Shown here piece after piece: positions 1-8,204 of a stretch of DNA of 64,000 nt (position 1 is its first letter; each line of letters begins with the position of its first letter). Source of the DNA: Enorma phocaeensis (GTDB taxonomy: Bacteria > Actinomycetota > Coriobacteriia > Coriobacteriales > Coriobacteriaceae). The notes under the pieces were generated by a model, which saw only the letters and a program-made list of their open reading frames with translations, was not told the DNA's origin and did not search any database. The translations under genes and the position numbers were made by a program. The stretch covers positions 604,451 to 668,450 of the forward strand of contig NZ_LT891970.1 of NCBI RefSeq assembly GCF_900186505.1, given 5' to 3'.

Positions 1-1138
1 CCCCCATGATGAGGCGGTCCTGGGCTATGAGGACGAGGAAGACGAGCAGCACCGGCAGCAGAACACCGTTGATGACCTGAGCGCTCATCATGATATCGAA
101 GAGGTTCACGCCCGGCAGGATGACGAGCATCGCGGAGATGAGCACGATGCCCGTGATGAAGCCCCGGTACGCAGGCGCTTCCTCCCAGGTACGGTCCGCG
201 CCGCGCTCCCATCCGAACGCCTCGCAGATCGCGCTGGAGGTCACTCCGGGCAAGACGCACGCCGCAAGGAAGCTCGCCGCCACCAGTCCGGCACCGAATA
301 GGATGGTCGACCAGTGTCCTGCGATGGGCTCGAGGGCTTGGGCGGCATCGGCTGCGTCGGCAACCTCGATACCCGCTGGATGCAGCACCGTCGCCGTGGT
401 GACGATGATGAACCAGGCGATGGCGCATGCAACCGCGGAACCCGTGACGGTATCGACGCGCTGCAGCGCGATACCGTCCTCATCGATGTTCTTATCGACG
501 ACATTGTTCTGAGCCAGAAATATCATCCAGGGCGCGATCGTGGTGCCGATAGTAGCGACGAGCAGCGATATGTAATCGGAATCCGGCAGCAGGCGCGGGG
601 TCACCGTCGCAAGCCCGACCTCGCGCCAATCGGGCCCTACAAGAAAGGCAGCCGCTACATAGGTGATGAAAACGCAGCTTACCAGCAGCAAGATCTTCTC
701 GATGCGCTGAAAGCTACCGCTCATGGTGATGAGCCAGATGATGAGCCCCACAAGCGGAACAGAAATAGCAGCCGGAACGCCGAACAGCGCCAGGCCGCTC
801 GCAATGCCCGCGAACTCGGAGATGGTAACGGCCGTGTTGGCAATAAGAAGCGCCCCCATCGCGAGCGCCGAGAGCCGAACGCCGAAGCGCTCGCGGATGA
901 GCGAGGCGAAGCCCTTGCCCGTAACGCAGCCGCAACGCGCCGCAGTCTCCTGGACCACGATGAGCAGCACCGCCATCACCGGAAGAATCCAAAGCGTGCC
1001 GTAGCCAAAATCAGCGCCAGCACTTGAATAGGTAGCGATTCCGCCTGCGTCGTTGCCCGCAAGCGCTGCAAGAAGCCCTGGCCCCATCGCGCCGAGCACC
1101 GCCATGAGGGTAAGCCTTCCCCGCCCTTCGCGCGCCAT
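1..1138 (-). CDS. Nramp-related (NRMT-like) divalent metal transporter, C-terminus beyond window
   Basis: This is a polytopic membrane protein of the SLC11/Nramp family, open to the left edge, so only about 379 N-terminal residues are seen. The start ATG at 1138 lies 3 bp after the mgtE-like stop, so the two are translationally close and probably one operon. The canonical TM1 DPGN motif reads NDAGG (residues about 29-33): the Asp is kept, Pro is Ala and Asn is Gly. The canonical TM6 MPH motif reads APW within TTIAPWMIF, so the metal-coordinating Met is Ala. Loss of these soft-metal ligands is the hallmark of the Nramp-related magnesium transporters (NRMT/NrMit). I infer Mg2+ uptake rather than Mn2+/Fe2+, supported by the MgtE-like neighbour. 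Substrate is not proven. Confidence 0.85.
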   Translation of the reverse strand, partial: MAREGRGRLTLMAVLGAMGPGLLAALAGNDAGGIATYSSAGADFGYGTLWILPVMAVLLIVVQETAARCGCVTGKGFASLIRERFGVRLSALAMGALLIANTAVTISEFAGIASGLALFGVPAAISVPLVGLIIWLITMSGSFQRIEKILLLVSCVFITYVAAAFLVGPDWREVGLATVTPRLLPDSDYISLLVATIGTTIAPWMIFLAQNNVVDKNIDEDGIALQRVDTVTGSAVACAIAWFIIVTTATVLHPAGIEVADAADAAQALEPIAGHWSTILFGAGLVAASFLAACVLPGVTSSAICEAFGWERGADRTWEEAPAYRGFITGIVLISAMLVILPGVNLFDIMMSAQVINGVLLPVLLVFLVLIAQDRLIMG

Positions 1139-1141
1139 GGT

Positions 1142-2989
1142 CTACCCCGCCAGAACCGCGACGGAAACGGTGGCGGCGACGGCGTACAGCGCTCCCGCAA
1201 TGAGCACCGCAAGCAGGCTCATCGCCGTGCCCGAGGTGTTCATGTCGTGCTCGTCGCGCCAGAACAGCGCTTTCAAGTAGACGACCGAGCTCGCAGCGCT
1301 CACGAGCACCGTCCCCGCCGCGCAGCCAAAGCATGCCGTGAACAGCCTGGCAGGCAGCGCTTGCTCGCCGCCGGTAAACGCCGCACCCACCATGAGCTGG
1401 CCGCAAAGAAACACCACGAGCGCGAGCACCACGCCTATAGCAGTCGTCTGCAGCAAGAATGCCACGTACGGCGCACCCTCGTGCTCGCGTTCGTCGTACT
1501 CGAGAAAGTAATTTCGCACGAAAGCCGAGAAGCGGCTGGCTGTGAGGAGCACCGCGGGCATGGCGCACATCGGGTAGATGAAGCGTTGCGAGCCAACGCC
1601 AAGCGAGCCCAAGAGCGCCGCGATGATACCCGAAGCGACCGCCCACACCAGAATCCAGTAATGGCGCCGCGCGAACCAAGACAGCACGTGCGTCGACTCG
1701 CCCTGCACGGCATCGCCTGAGCCAATGCCAGCGATCTGCAAGTCCTCCTCATGCTCCTCGGCGATGACGTCGAGAGCATCGTCGACCGTCACGATACCGA
1801 GCATATGCCGGTTCTCATCGCATACAGGCACGGCAACGAGGTCGTATTTCGCCATCTCGTCGGCCACTTCCTCCTGGTCGAGGTCGGGCGAAACCCACAC
1901 GACATCACGGTATGCCAAGTCGCACAGCCGCTCCTCGCGATCGGCGACGATCAACGTGCGCAGGGAGAGCACGCCGGTGAGCGCCCCCGTGCCATCGAGC
2001 GTGTACACGTAGTAGACACTTTCGAAGTCCTCATCGAGCCGGCGAATGGCCTCGATGGCATCCTCGGCTGTATCAGTGGCAGACAGCGCCACGAACTCCG
2101 AGGTCATGATGCGGCCCGCCGTGCTCTCACCGTAGCCAAGCAGGTTTCGGATCGCGCGCTCCTCCTTGACGCCCATAAGGCGCAGGAGCTTCTCCGCCTT
2201 CTCGTAGTCGAGCTCCTCGATAAGGTCCGCAGCGTCATCGGGATCCATAAGGGCGAGCATCGAGGAGGCGTCCCGGTCGCTCATGCCCTCGAGGACCTCG
2301 GCAACAAGGTCGTCGTCATCGAATTCGCTGATTGCCTCTGCCGCTTGGGCGGTATCGAGCTGGGCGAACACCTGACCGCGCAGGCGCGGGTCGAGCTGCT
2401 CGATGATATCGGCGATGTCCGCGGGATGGAGCTCGTCGAGGGTCTTGTGCGACACGGAGAGCTTGATGGTCTGCGTACTGCGCTCGAGCAGGTCCATGTA
2501 GGACCAAGCGATGATCTCCTCCTCGAGCGGATGGCCGACCGCGCGCGCGATGCGCGCCGCAAAGCGCTCGAGGGCAGGATGCATGGCGCGGAGCAAGCCG
2601 CGCGCGCCGACCTCGGCACCGAGCAGGCGCAGCTGGTTCTCGCCGGAACTTGAAAGCTTGAGATCGTTTACGCGCACGACCTTGAGGCCCTGGGTGTCGA
2701 CGATCTGCTTGTTGAGGATGTCGCGCGCGAGCAGGAGCTCATCGGGCTGCAAGAAGGAGAAGCGCACGTCCGTATCGCGCGTCTTAAGGTGAACGCCCTC
2801 ATCGTCAACATGATCGACGTACTTGCGCCAGCTGATCATGAACGGAGTCTTGCCCGGTCCTTGGAAGGCAAGCGACGTAACATGGGGGAAAACCTCGCCC
2901 GTGGCGATGCCCAGGTCGTTCACCACGCCAAGGCGCTTCCCATCCACATCGAGCACGGGCAGTTTAAGCAGCTCGGAAAGGTAATTCAT
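1142..2989 (-). CDS. MgtE-like protein: PRC-barrel, MgtE_N, CBS pair and noncanonical membrane domain
   Basis: A 615-residue protein, longer than the usual roughly 450 of MgtE. Order: PRC-barrel-like segments (about 1-140), an MgtE_N superhelix with repeats such as DPDDAADLIEELD (about 165-290), a CBS pair (about 290-415), then about five membrane helices (430-615). The cytosolic half is the Mg2+-sensing part of MgtE. The membrane half has the right topology, but I do not find the conserved GGNTGNQ signature, and the segment equivalent to the pore SDVTG reads SLLAVLIAG, without the Asp. It may therefore be a sensor or partner of the adjacent Nramp-related transporter rather than a channel itself. 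Start chosen at 2989 because GGAAGAAGGG precedes it; in-frame starts further upstream lack a site. Confidence 0.85.
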   Translation of the reverse strand: MNYLSELLKLPVLDVDGKRLGVVNDLGIATGEVFPHVTSLAFQGPGKTPFMISWRKYVDHVDDEGVHLKTRDTDVRFSFLQPDELLLARDILNKQIVDTQGLKVVRVNDLKLSSSGENQLRLLGAEVGARGLLRAMHPALERFAARIARAVGHPLEEEIIAWSYMDLLERSTQTIKLSVSHKTLDELHPADIADIIEQLDPRLRGQVFAQLDTAQAAEAISEFDDDDLVAEVLEGMSDRDASSMLALMDPDDAADLIEELDYEKAEKLLRLMGVKEERAIRNLLGYGESTAGRIMTSEFVALSATDTAEDAIEAIRRLDEDFESVYYVYTLDGTGALTGVLSLRTLIVADREERLCDLAYRDVVWVSPDLDQEEVADEMAKYDLVAVPVCDENRHMLGIVTVDDALDVIAEEHEEDLQIAGIGSGDAVQGESTHVLSWFARRHYWILVWAVASGIIAALLGSLGVGSQRFIYPMCAMPAVLLTASRFSAFVRNYFLEYDEREHEGAPYVAFLLQTTAIGVVLALVVFLCGQLMVGAAFTGGEQALPARLFTACFGCAAGTVLVSAASSVVYLKALFWRDEHDMNTSGTAMSLLAVLIAGALYAVAATVSVAVLAG

Positions 2990-3328
2990 GGAGCCCTTCT
3001 TCCAGAGATCCCGGACTAGGCGTCCGGGTGCGAAGTATATCCAGCGCAACGGCAGCACGCCGCTCGCGGCGCACCGGGAGCAACCCCACGCGTGCGCCGA
3101 TAGAAGGGCACCCGCTGGGGTCACCGACTATGAGGTCGAGGTTTAGATTTCACCTGGCACCTTTCTCGTGACCCAACACAACGCGCGGCGCCCCGGAAAC
3201 CGTGGCGCTGCGGCCTTACCTACTATACTACGGAGCAGGCCTTGAGCTGAGCGGGAAGTATCGCGTTTCGCGAAGCGGGCTGCACTCGGCATACCCCGCA
3301 ATCAAGTCCGGCTTATGAGGCTTATGAG
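2990..3328 (-). other. Leader/intergenic region upstream of the mgtE-like operon
   Basis: About 339 bp without a credible gene. On the minus strand there is a TATAGT -10-like hexamer near 3222-3229 and a TATACT near 3022-3030, either of which could start transcription of the Mg2+ operon; the first would give a leader of over 200 nt. The stretch is GC-rich with several possible stems, including TCGCG-TTT-CGCGA near 3270. I looked for the M-box (ykoK) core and could not find it convincingly. A 16-bp near-copy (15/16) of the 3' end of the upstream deacetylase gene occurs at 3243-3258 (other copy 3325-3340). Confidence 0.35.
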
Positions 3329-4654
3329 CTAAGCGGGAAGCGCAGCGTCCTCGGGCATGCTCACCGCGTTGCCCACTACCGCCTGCGGAATCCTGCCGTC
3401 CAGCTCGATGAGCTCGCCCACGGTCACGATCTGATAGCCCCGATCATGAAGGCCATCGATGATGAGGGGCAGAGCCTCGACCGTCTGCTCGCGATTGCCA
3501 CCGCCGTCGTGCATGAGCACGATGGAACCATTGCGCACGTTGTTGAGCACGGTGTCGGCGATGGCCTGTGCGCCGGGGCGCTCCCAGTCATGGGTGTCGA
3601 CGTTCCAGAGCACGTTGCAGCCAACGATGTCGCCTGCACGGCCCCACTCCTGCTCGGTAAAGGCGCCATAGGGAGCACGGATCATCTGTGTGCGCACTCC
3701 GGTGGCCTGCTCGATGTTGTCGAAAGCCGTCGAGATCTCGCTACGGAGCGAATCGCGCTCGAGGGTGGGGAGGTTCTGGTGCGATTGCGTATGGCTCGCG
3801 ATCTCATGTCCGCCGTCCACGATCGCCTTGGCTTCCGACTGGTTGCTAGCGACCTGGTTCCCCAAGCAGAAGAACGTCGCATGGACGCCCCTGTCTGCAA
3901 GGATGGCAAGGATATCTGGGGTGTAGCGGCTCGGGCCGTCATCGAACGTAAGCGCCACATACGGACCGCCCTCGGGCTTGAGATTGATCGAGCCGATGAT
4001 CATGTCGGTCGCGGGCACGGCGCCCTCGGCATCCGCGGTCTCGCCAGAGCGCTCGCCATGCAGGACGGTCTTGTGCCCCGCCTGGCCCCACTGCTTGACG
4101 TACTGGACCGCACCGCCGCGCTCCTTCTGAACCGCGGGAGGGATGGTGACCTCTTCTTCCGTGTAGGGCTCGACCGCATCCGTCCCGTTCGAAACGGTGT
4201 ACGTATCGCCATCGCCCATCGCAGTCGCTGCGATTTCATCGGTGGTGAGCTCCTGCCCGTCGCGCACGACGGCGCAGGGATTTCCGCCCCGTTCGTCGAT
4301 GACGTTGCCGCCCACCGACATCAAGCGGCCCGGTGTTGCACCGAAATAGTCGTTATCCGCGAGGAAGGTCTCGAGCGGCGTTCCTATGCGCACGGACAGC
4401 TCCTGCCCGTTGACCGGAACCGGCACGCTGCGCAGCGCAACGAACCACACGCCAGCAAGGACCACGACGGCAAGAATGCCTGCGAGCACCGCGAAGACCT
4501 TGAATGGCGGCTTGCGGCGCGGCGACTTCGTACGCTGCGGGCGTATGGTTGCAGTGCGCGCACCTGACGCGCGATATCTTTTTGGACCGCTGCCAAAATG
4601 CAGATCGGATGCTCCTCCGCGCTGAATATGCGGACCCTTGCGGCTCCCGTTCAT
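3329..4654 (-). CDS. Membrane-anchored CE4 polysaccharide deacetylase, catalytic motifs intact
   Basis: A 441-residue protein: basic cytosolic tail (1-50), one membrane helix (about 52-75), an extracellular lead-in domain, then a NodB-homology domain (about 232-425). All CE4 motifs are present: TFDDGPS (236-242, base Asp and metal Asp), SHTQSH (His288 and His292, metal ligands), RAPYG (326-330), DTHDW (353-357) and MHDGGG (His382). It should remove acetyl groups from a cell-surface glycan, most likely peptidoglycan N-acetylglucosamine, which is typically linked to lysozyme resistance. GGGAG precedes the ATG. It lies 28 bp downstream of a paralogue lacking these residues and is probably cotranscribed with it. 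Confidence 0.9.
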   Translation of the reverse strand: MNGSRKGPHIQRGGASDLHFGSGPKRYRASGARTATIRPQRTKSPRRKPPFKVFAVLAGILAVVVLAGVWFVALRSVPVPVNGQELSVRIGTPLETFLADNDYFGATPGRLMSVGGNVIDERGGNPCAVVRDGQELTTDEIAATAMGDGDTYTVSNGTDAVEPYTEEEVTIPPAVQKERGGAVQYVKQWGQAGHKTVLHGERSGETADAEGAVPATDMIIGSINLKPEGGPYVALTFDDGPSRYTPDILAILADRGVHATFFCLGNQVASNQSEAKAIVDGGHEIASHTQSHQNLPTLERDSLRSEISTAFDNIEQATGVRTQMIRAPYGAFTEQEWGRAGDIVGCNVLWNVDTHDWERPGAQAIADTVLNNVRNGSIVLMHDGGGNREQTVEALPLIIDGLHDRGYQIVTVGELIELDGRIPQAVVGNAVSMPEDAALPA

Positions 4655-4682
4655 GATGCTCCCTTATTCGGTGGCCTTGCGG

Positions 4683-6086
4683 CTACGCCGTCTCATCTGT
4701 TTCCGACTCGACCGTTGGCAGGGCGGCCCCATCCGGGAGGCCGACACGCGCAAGGTCCAGCTCCTCGGCAAGGTCGCTATCCGTCTTGACGAGCTCGCTC
4801 ACCGTCACGATTTGATACCCCTCTTCCTCGAGCCGATCGATCAGATCGGGCAAAGCCGCCACGAGCTGCTCGCCCGTTGCGTCACCATCGGTGAGCAGCA
4901 CGATGTTGCCGCTGCGGACAGAACCCATGACGTTCTCGACGATGGCATCCGACCCGGGCAGCTCCCAGTCACCGGAGTCGACGCTCCAATACACCACCGC
5001 GCTCATAAGATCCATCGAATCGGCCCAATTCTGGGTGGTGAAGGATCCAAACGGCGCCCGCAGCAGGCCGGGGCGCTGGCCCGTTGCCTGCTCGATCGCA
5101 TCGAACCCGCGGGTAATCTGGGAACGCAGCTCCTCGCCCGTGAGGCCGGTAAGGTTCGTGTTGCTGTAAGCGTTCGAACCAAGCTCGTGCCCCGCATCAG
5201 CGATGGCGGCCGCGAGCTCCGGGTGCTCCTCGACGGCGTCTCCCTGCAGGAAGAACGTAGCAGAAACACCCTTCTCATCCAATATGTCGAGAATCTGCTG
5301 CGTGTATCCACTTGGCCCCTCGTCAAAGGTCAGGGCCACGTACCTGCTGTTATCGTCTGGCGAGACCGATGTTCGCACCACTTCACAGTCAACCGTTTCT
5401 TGAACGATGCCCCTATCGAACGTGATGCCCGACTGCGCACCGGTCCACACTTCGGAGCGGCCGGGCACACCCCAAGTCCGAACATACTGGATGGAGCCGG
5501 TGCCATCGACCGTGATCGCAGGCGCAAGCTCGGTCGCTTGGACCGTATGCTCCTCGTACGTGTCTGCACCGTCGGTGATCTCCAGCACCTCACCACCCGT
5601 GAGCTCGGTGGTGGCGAGCGCATCCTCAGAGACCGCCTCACCGTCGAGCGTCACGGTGTAGCGCGCACCCCCCTCGCGCTCGAGCACCGAGTCGTCGACC
5701 GCGAGCAGGTCGCCCGGCTCGCAGGTCTCATCGAGGCCTTCGTTCTCGATGAGCTGCTGTATGGTCCCGTTGATATGGATGCTTGCCTCCTCGCCGTTCA
5801 AGGTGATGGAGACGCTGCGGTTGAGGTACCAGATCACGCTGGCGGCAAAGAAGAGCAGGGCGCAGCCCACGATGATGAGGGCGTACGAGCGCCGTGCACG
5901 ACGACGCGGATCAGGGTTCACGCGACGGCGGCGACCACCACCGAAACCCTGAGTATGGTTGAGATACGTCGCTCCGGGCCGGCGTGTGGCACGGCTCCTT
6001 CCGCGTGGCAGCTGGTAGCCTTTGCCCGCCGGCGCGCGACGAGGAGTGGGTCGTCTTGTGTTGTAGGAGGTGGTTCGTTTCTGCAA
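4683..6086 (-). CDS. CE4 deacetylase paralogue with lost catalytic residues (probable pseudoenzyme)
   Basis: A 467-residue paralogue of the gene that follows it: long Arg-rich cytosolic tail (1-66), one membrane helix (67-89), lead-in domain, NodB fold (about 248-440). Metal and catalytic positions are replaced: motif 1 is TFDEGPS (Glu256 for the metal Asp), motif 2 is SNAYSN (Asn305 and Asn309 for both His), and motif 5 is LTDGDA (Thr399 for the catalytic His). RAPFG and DSGDW are kept, so the fold appears preserved while hydrolysis is unlikely. It may bind glycan or act as a partner for the active enzyme. The start is TTG at 6086, chosen because AGGAGG lies a few bases upstream. Confidence 0.88.
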   Translation of the reverse strand: MQKRTTSYNTRRPTPRRAPAGKGYQLPRGRSRATRRPGATYLNHTQGFGGGRRRRVNPDPRRRARRSYALIIVGCALLFFAASVIWYLNRSVSITLNGEEASIHINGTIQQLIENEGLDETCEPGDLLAVDDSVLEREGGARYTVTLDGEAVSEDALATTELTGGEVLEITDGADTYEEHTVQATELAPAITVDGTGSIQYVRTWGVPGRSEVWTGAQSGITFDRGIVQETVDCEVVRTSVSPDDNSRYVALTFDEGPSGYTQQILDILDEKGVSATFFLQGDAVEEHPELAAAIADAGHELGSNAYSNTNLTGLTGEELRSQITRGFDAIEQATGQRPGLLRAPFGSFTTQNWADSMDLMSAVVYWSVDSGDWELPGSDAIVENVMGSVRSGNIVLLTDGDATGEQLVAALPDLIDRLEEEGYQIVTVSELVKTDSDLAEELDLARVGLPDGAALPTVESETDETA

Positions 6087-6125
6087 TGGTTTCCTCCTCG
6101 CATGGGCGGGCGCATGCCCGCAGGG

Positions 6126-6914
6126 CTATGTTGTCGAACCCTTCTTCTTGGATGTAGAGCCCGCGGCCTTTTTGGGAGCCGGGCCAGCGGCTTTTTTGAA
6201 CTCGTCTTTGAAGGCGCCGAACATGCCGCGCGTACGGCCGAGCTGCTTGCCCAGGGCTCGCGTACCCTTCTCGACCGCAGCCGAACCCTTCTCATCGAGC
6301 ACGCGCGCGCCCTCGCTCACCTTGGCACCGATCTTCGCCGTGGTCTCTGCAGCTTTGGCGGCAGCGCCGCCCGATGGCTCCAGGTACTCGACCGCATCGT
6401 CCACGACCATCGTGGCTTCGGCATAACCGTCAAGCGCGCTCGCCGGCATCTCGACCGTGCCCAAAAGGGCGGTAGCGGCGCTTCCCGTCGTGATCGAGAA
6501 GCTCTTGACCCGCCCGGTCTTGGCGTCGAAGCTGGCATCGGCACAGTAGCCGAGCGCCTTGCCGGAACGCGTCTTCACATCCATGCCCACCCAGATGATG
6601 CATGCATCCAAATCGATCCCCAGCCGCTTGGCAGCAGGAGCGTCGAAAGCGTCACGCCGGTCCTCGACAGCGAAGACGCCCTCGTAGACTTTGAGGCAGT
6701 CGAGCGCGACGAACCGATCAGCTTGCTTGACCACGCCGACGATATCGGGCGGAGTCACCATGAACCCCACCACACGCCGCCCATCGGGGGTGAACACGGG
6801 AAAGTGAACGCGCCCGAGCTTCTTGGGCTCGCGCGGCGTTCCGTCCTTGCGGGTGCGGCGATCGGCTGCCGGCATGCGGTAGAGCTTGATCCCCTGGATA
6901 TCTTTGGTGCGCAT
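6126..6914 (-). CDS. PRC-barrel domain protein with Ala/Lys-rich tail
   Basis: A 262-residue protein. Residues about 1-165 look like two PRC-barrel-type modules (GRVHFPVFTPDGRRVVGFMV and a second starting near GKALGYCADASFD). The C-terminal 90 residues are Ala/Lys/Gly-rich, low complexity and strongly basic, ending in KKKGSTT, which could contact nucleic acid or an acidic surface. No signal peptide is evident. Its ATG overlaps the stop of the YtxH gene by one base (TAATG), so the two are translationally coupled. PRC barrels occur in RNA-processing and photosynthetic proteins and also in the MgtE-like protein of this window. The specific role is unknown. Confidence 0.7.
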   Translation of the reverse strand: MRTKDIQGIKLYRMPAADRRTRKDGTPREPKKLGRVHFPVFTPDGRRVVGFMVTPPDIVGVVKQADRFVALDCLKVYEGVFAVEDRRDAFDAPAAKRLGIDLDACIIWVGMDVKTRSGKALGYCADASFDAKTGRVKSFSITTGSAATALLGTVEMPASALDGYAEATMVVDDAVEYLEPSGGAAAKAAETTAKIGAKVSEGARVLDEKGSAAVEKGTRALGKQLGRTRGMFGAFKDEFKKAAGPAPKKAAGSTSKKKGSTT

Positions 6915-7288
6915 TACGCCTCGGGAGCAGCCTCGGCAGCCTCGGGAGCGACCTCGACCTGAACATCGACGGCAGGGATGGCGGCACCAGAGATGGCATC
7001 GTTCAAGGTCTCGCGCAGCTGGTCCATGCGCTCGCGGGCAAGGTCGACCTTGGCACGCAGCTCATCGGTCTTGGCGTCCATCATGGGACCAAAGTCATTC
7101 ACGGCAGCGCGGGCCTGCTCAGCACCCTGCTCATACATATCGCGAGCGTTATCCCAAGCATCGTTCGCCATATCCGCGGCCATGGCGCGCGTCTCGGCGC
7201 CAGAGCGCGGGGCGAGCAGTATACCGGCGATGGTGCCAGCAGCGGCTCCGATGGTGGCTCCTACGATGAAGCTGAAGGCCTTACCCAT
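6914..7288 (-). CDS. YtxH domain-containing small membrane protein
   Basis: A 124-residue protein with the YtxH pattern: a glycine/alanine-rich membrane helix (AFSFIVGATIGAAAGTIAG, about 4-24), the LLAPRSGAETR motif just after it, then an amphipathic, charged helical region and an Ala/Glu/Pro-rich tail. YtxH proteins are small membrane-associated proteins, in Bacillus part of the general stress response; the molecular function is not established. ATG at 7288 is preferred over a TTG two codons upstream because AAGGAC then has normal spacing. It is the first gene of a two-gene operon. Confidence 0.8.
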   Translation of the reverse strand: MGKAFSFIVGATIGAAAGTIAGILLAPRSGAETRAMAADMANDAWDNARDMYEQGAEQARAAVNDFGPMMDAKTDELRAKVDLARERMDQLRETLNDAISGAAIPAVDVQVEVAPEAAEAAPEA

Positions 7289-7344
7289 GTTCAAGTCCTT
7301 TCCTCAAGGCGCCGCCTGCATGACGGCGTACATAGTGGGTCACT

Positions 7345-7350
7345 ATTATA
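7345..7350 (-). promoter_or_regulatory. Consensus -10 element for the YtxH/PRC operon
   Basis: Reads TATAAT on the minus strand, about 57 bp upstream of the YtxH start. No clear TTGACA-like -35 was found at 16-18 bp, so this is a -10-only assignment. Confidence 0.45.
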
Positions 7351-7462
7351 CCCGTGCTCAGCGCTCGACCGGTTGCCGCGACTATGAAACCTCAATGGTA
7401 ACCAAGCAGATAGCTCTAAAGACCTGCAAAAGGTCAAACGAGAGCGGGGGGCGAGCTGCTCG

Positions 7463-8098
7463 CTAGCCGCGGTTCACCGCCGCCGCACCGCCGAACACGG
7501 GCTCGACGACCGGCTCCCCGTCCGCTGGCGCCACCGACTCATCATCGTCGCTCGCGAGCGAGACGTCTTCCGCAGAAGCATCGCTTTCCGCAGCATCCTT
7601 CTCTACCGAGCCCTCGTCCTCGCCGCGCAAGCCCAGCACGAGCTGACGCAGGCCCTCGACCGTGCCAGCATAGTCGGGTGCAGTCGCCTCGGGGTGCAAG
7701 AAGGCCCACTCCATCATGAAGGAAGCCGACGAGAGGGCGCCGATGGTAAGCGCATCGTCAGGACAGCTCAGCTCGATGTCGAACAGGCGCGGGTCCTCCG
7801 CGACCGCATGCGTGCGTCCACAGGAGATCGCACCGGCAAGCCCTGTCGCGTTCATGATCTCAACCGTCAGATGCTCAAGCAGATGGGCAAGCTCGGTGTC
7901 ACCCATGCAGTCTTGGAACTCGCGGCCGGCGTCGCCCAGGCACACGTGCTTGGCGATCGCGGGAGCCAGGTAGTACACGCGCGCGGTTGCCTCGATATCT
8001 TCGGACGTCCTTACCGGCATGCCGGGGTTGACCAGAACGCGAGCGGTAAGATCGCGCTCCCCCACCGTGATCCTCATGATGTTGAACAGATGTGCCAT
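7463..8098 (-). CDS. Cyanophycin-synthetase N-domain-like protein
   Basis: A 211-residue soluble protein. The core DTELAHLLEHLTVEIMNATG followed by a GRT element resembles the small N-terminal domain of cyanophycin synthetases (the pattern with ...HLxEHxxxELQ...LAG...GRT), but there is no ATP-grasp or Mur-ligase domain. The last 60 residues are acidic low complexity (Glu/Asp/Ser/Ala). Cyanophycin production is therefore not implied; the free-standing domain may have another role. Start placed at 8098, where GGAGAGAC precedes ATG, rather than 14 codons upstream. It sits alone between the YtxH operon and a CNNM-family gene. Confidence 0.6.
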   Translation of the reverse strand: MAHLFNIMRITVGERDLTARVLVNPGMPVRTSEDIEATARVYYLAPAIAKHVCLGDAGREFQDCMGDTELAHLLEHLTVEIMNATGLAGAISCGRTHAVAEDPRLFDIELSCPDDALTIGALSSASFMMEWAFLHPEATAPDYAGTVEGLRQLVLGLRGEDEGSVEKDAAESDASAEDVSLASDDDESVAPADGEPVVEPVFGGAAAVNRG

Positions 8099-8204
8099 GT
8101 CTCTCCGTTCCTCGGGCGCAGACGGCGTCGCGGAATGCATGCGTGCATGCCGGCGCTTTCAGCCATCGTAGCGCATCGCGGGCGCATCGGGTACGCGAAC
8201 GGTG

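Noticed and set aside
2990..3328. Possible M-box (ykoK) Mg2+ riboswitch upstream of the mgtE-like gene
   Set aside because: The leader is long enough and in the right place, but I could not find the conserved M-box core or a clear terminator switch.
4638..6962. 774-codon plus-strand open frame across the deacetylase and PRC genes
   Set aside because: Antisense shadow over three well-supported minus-strand genes.
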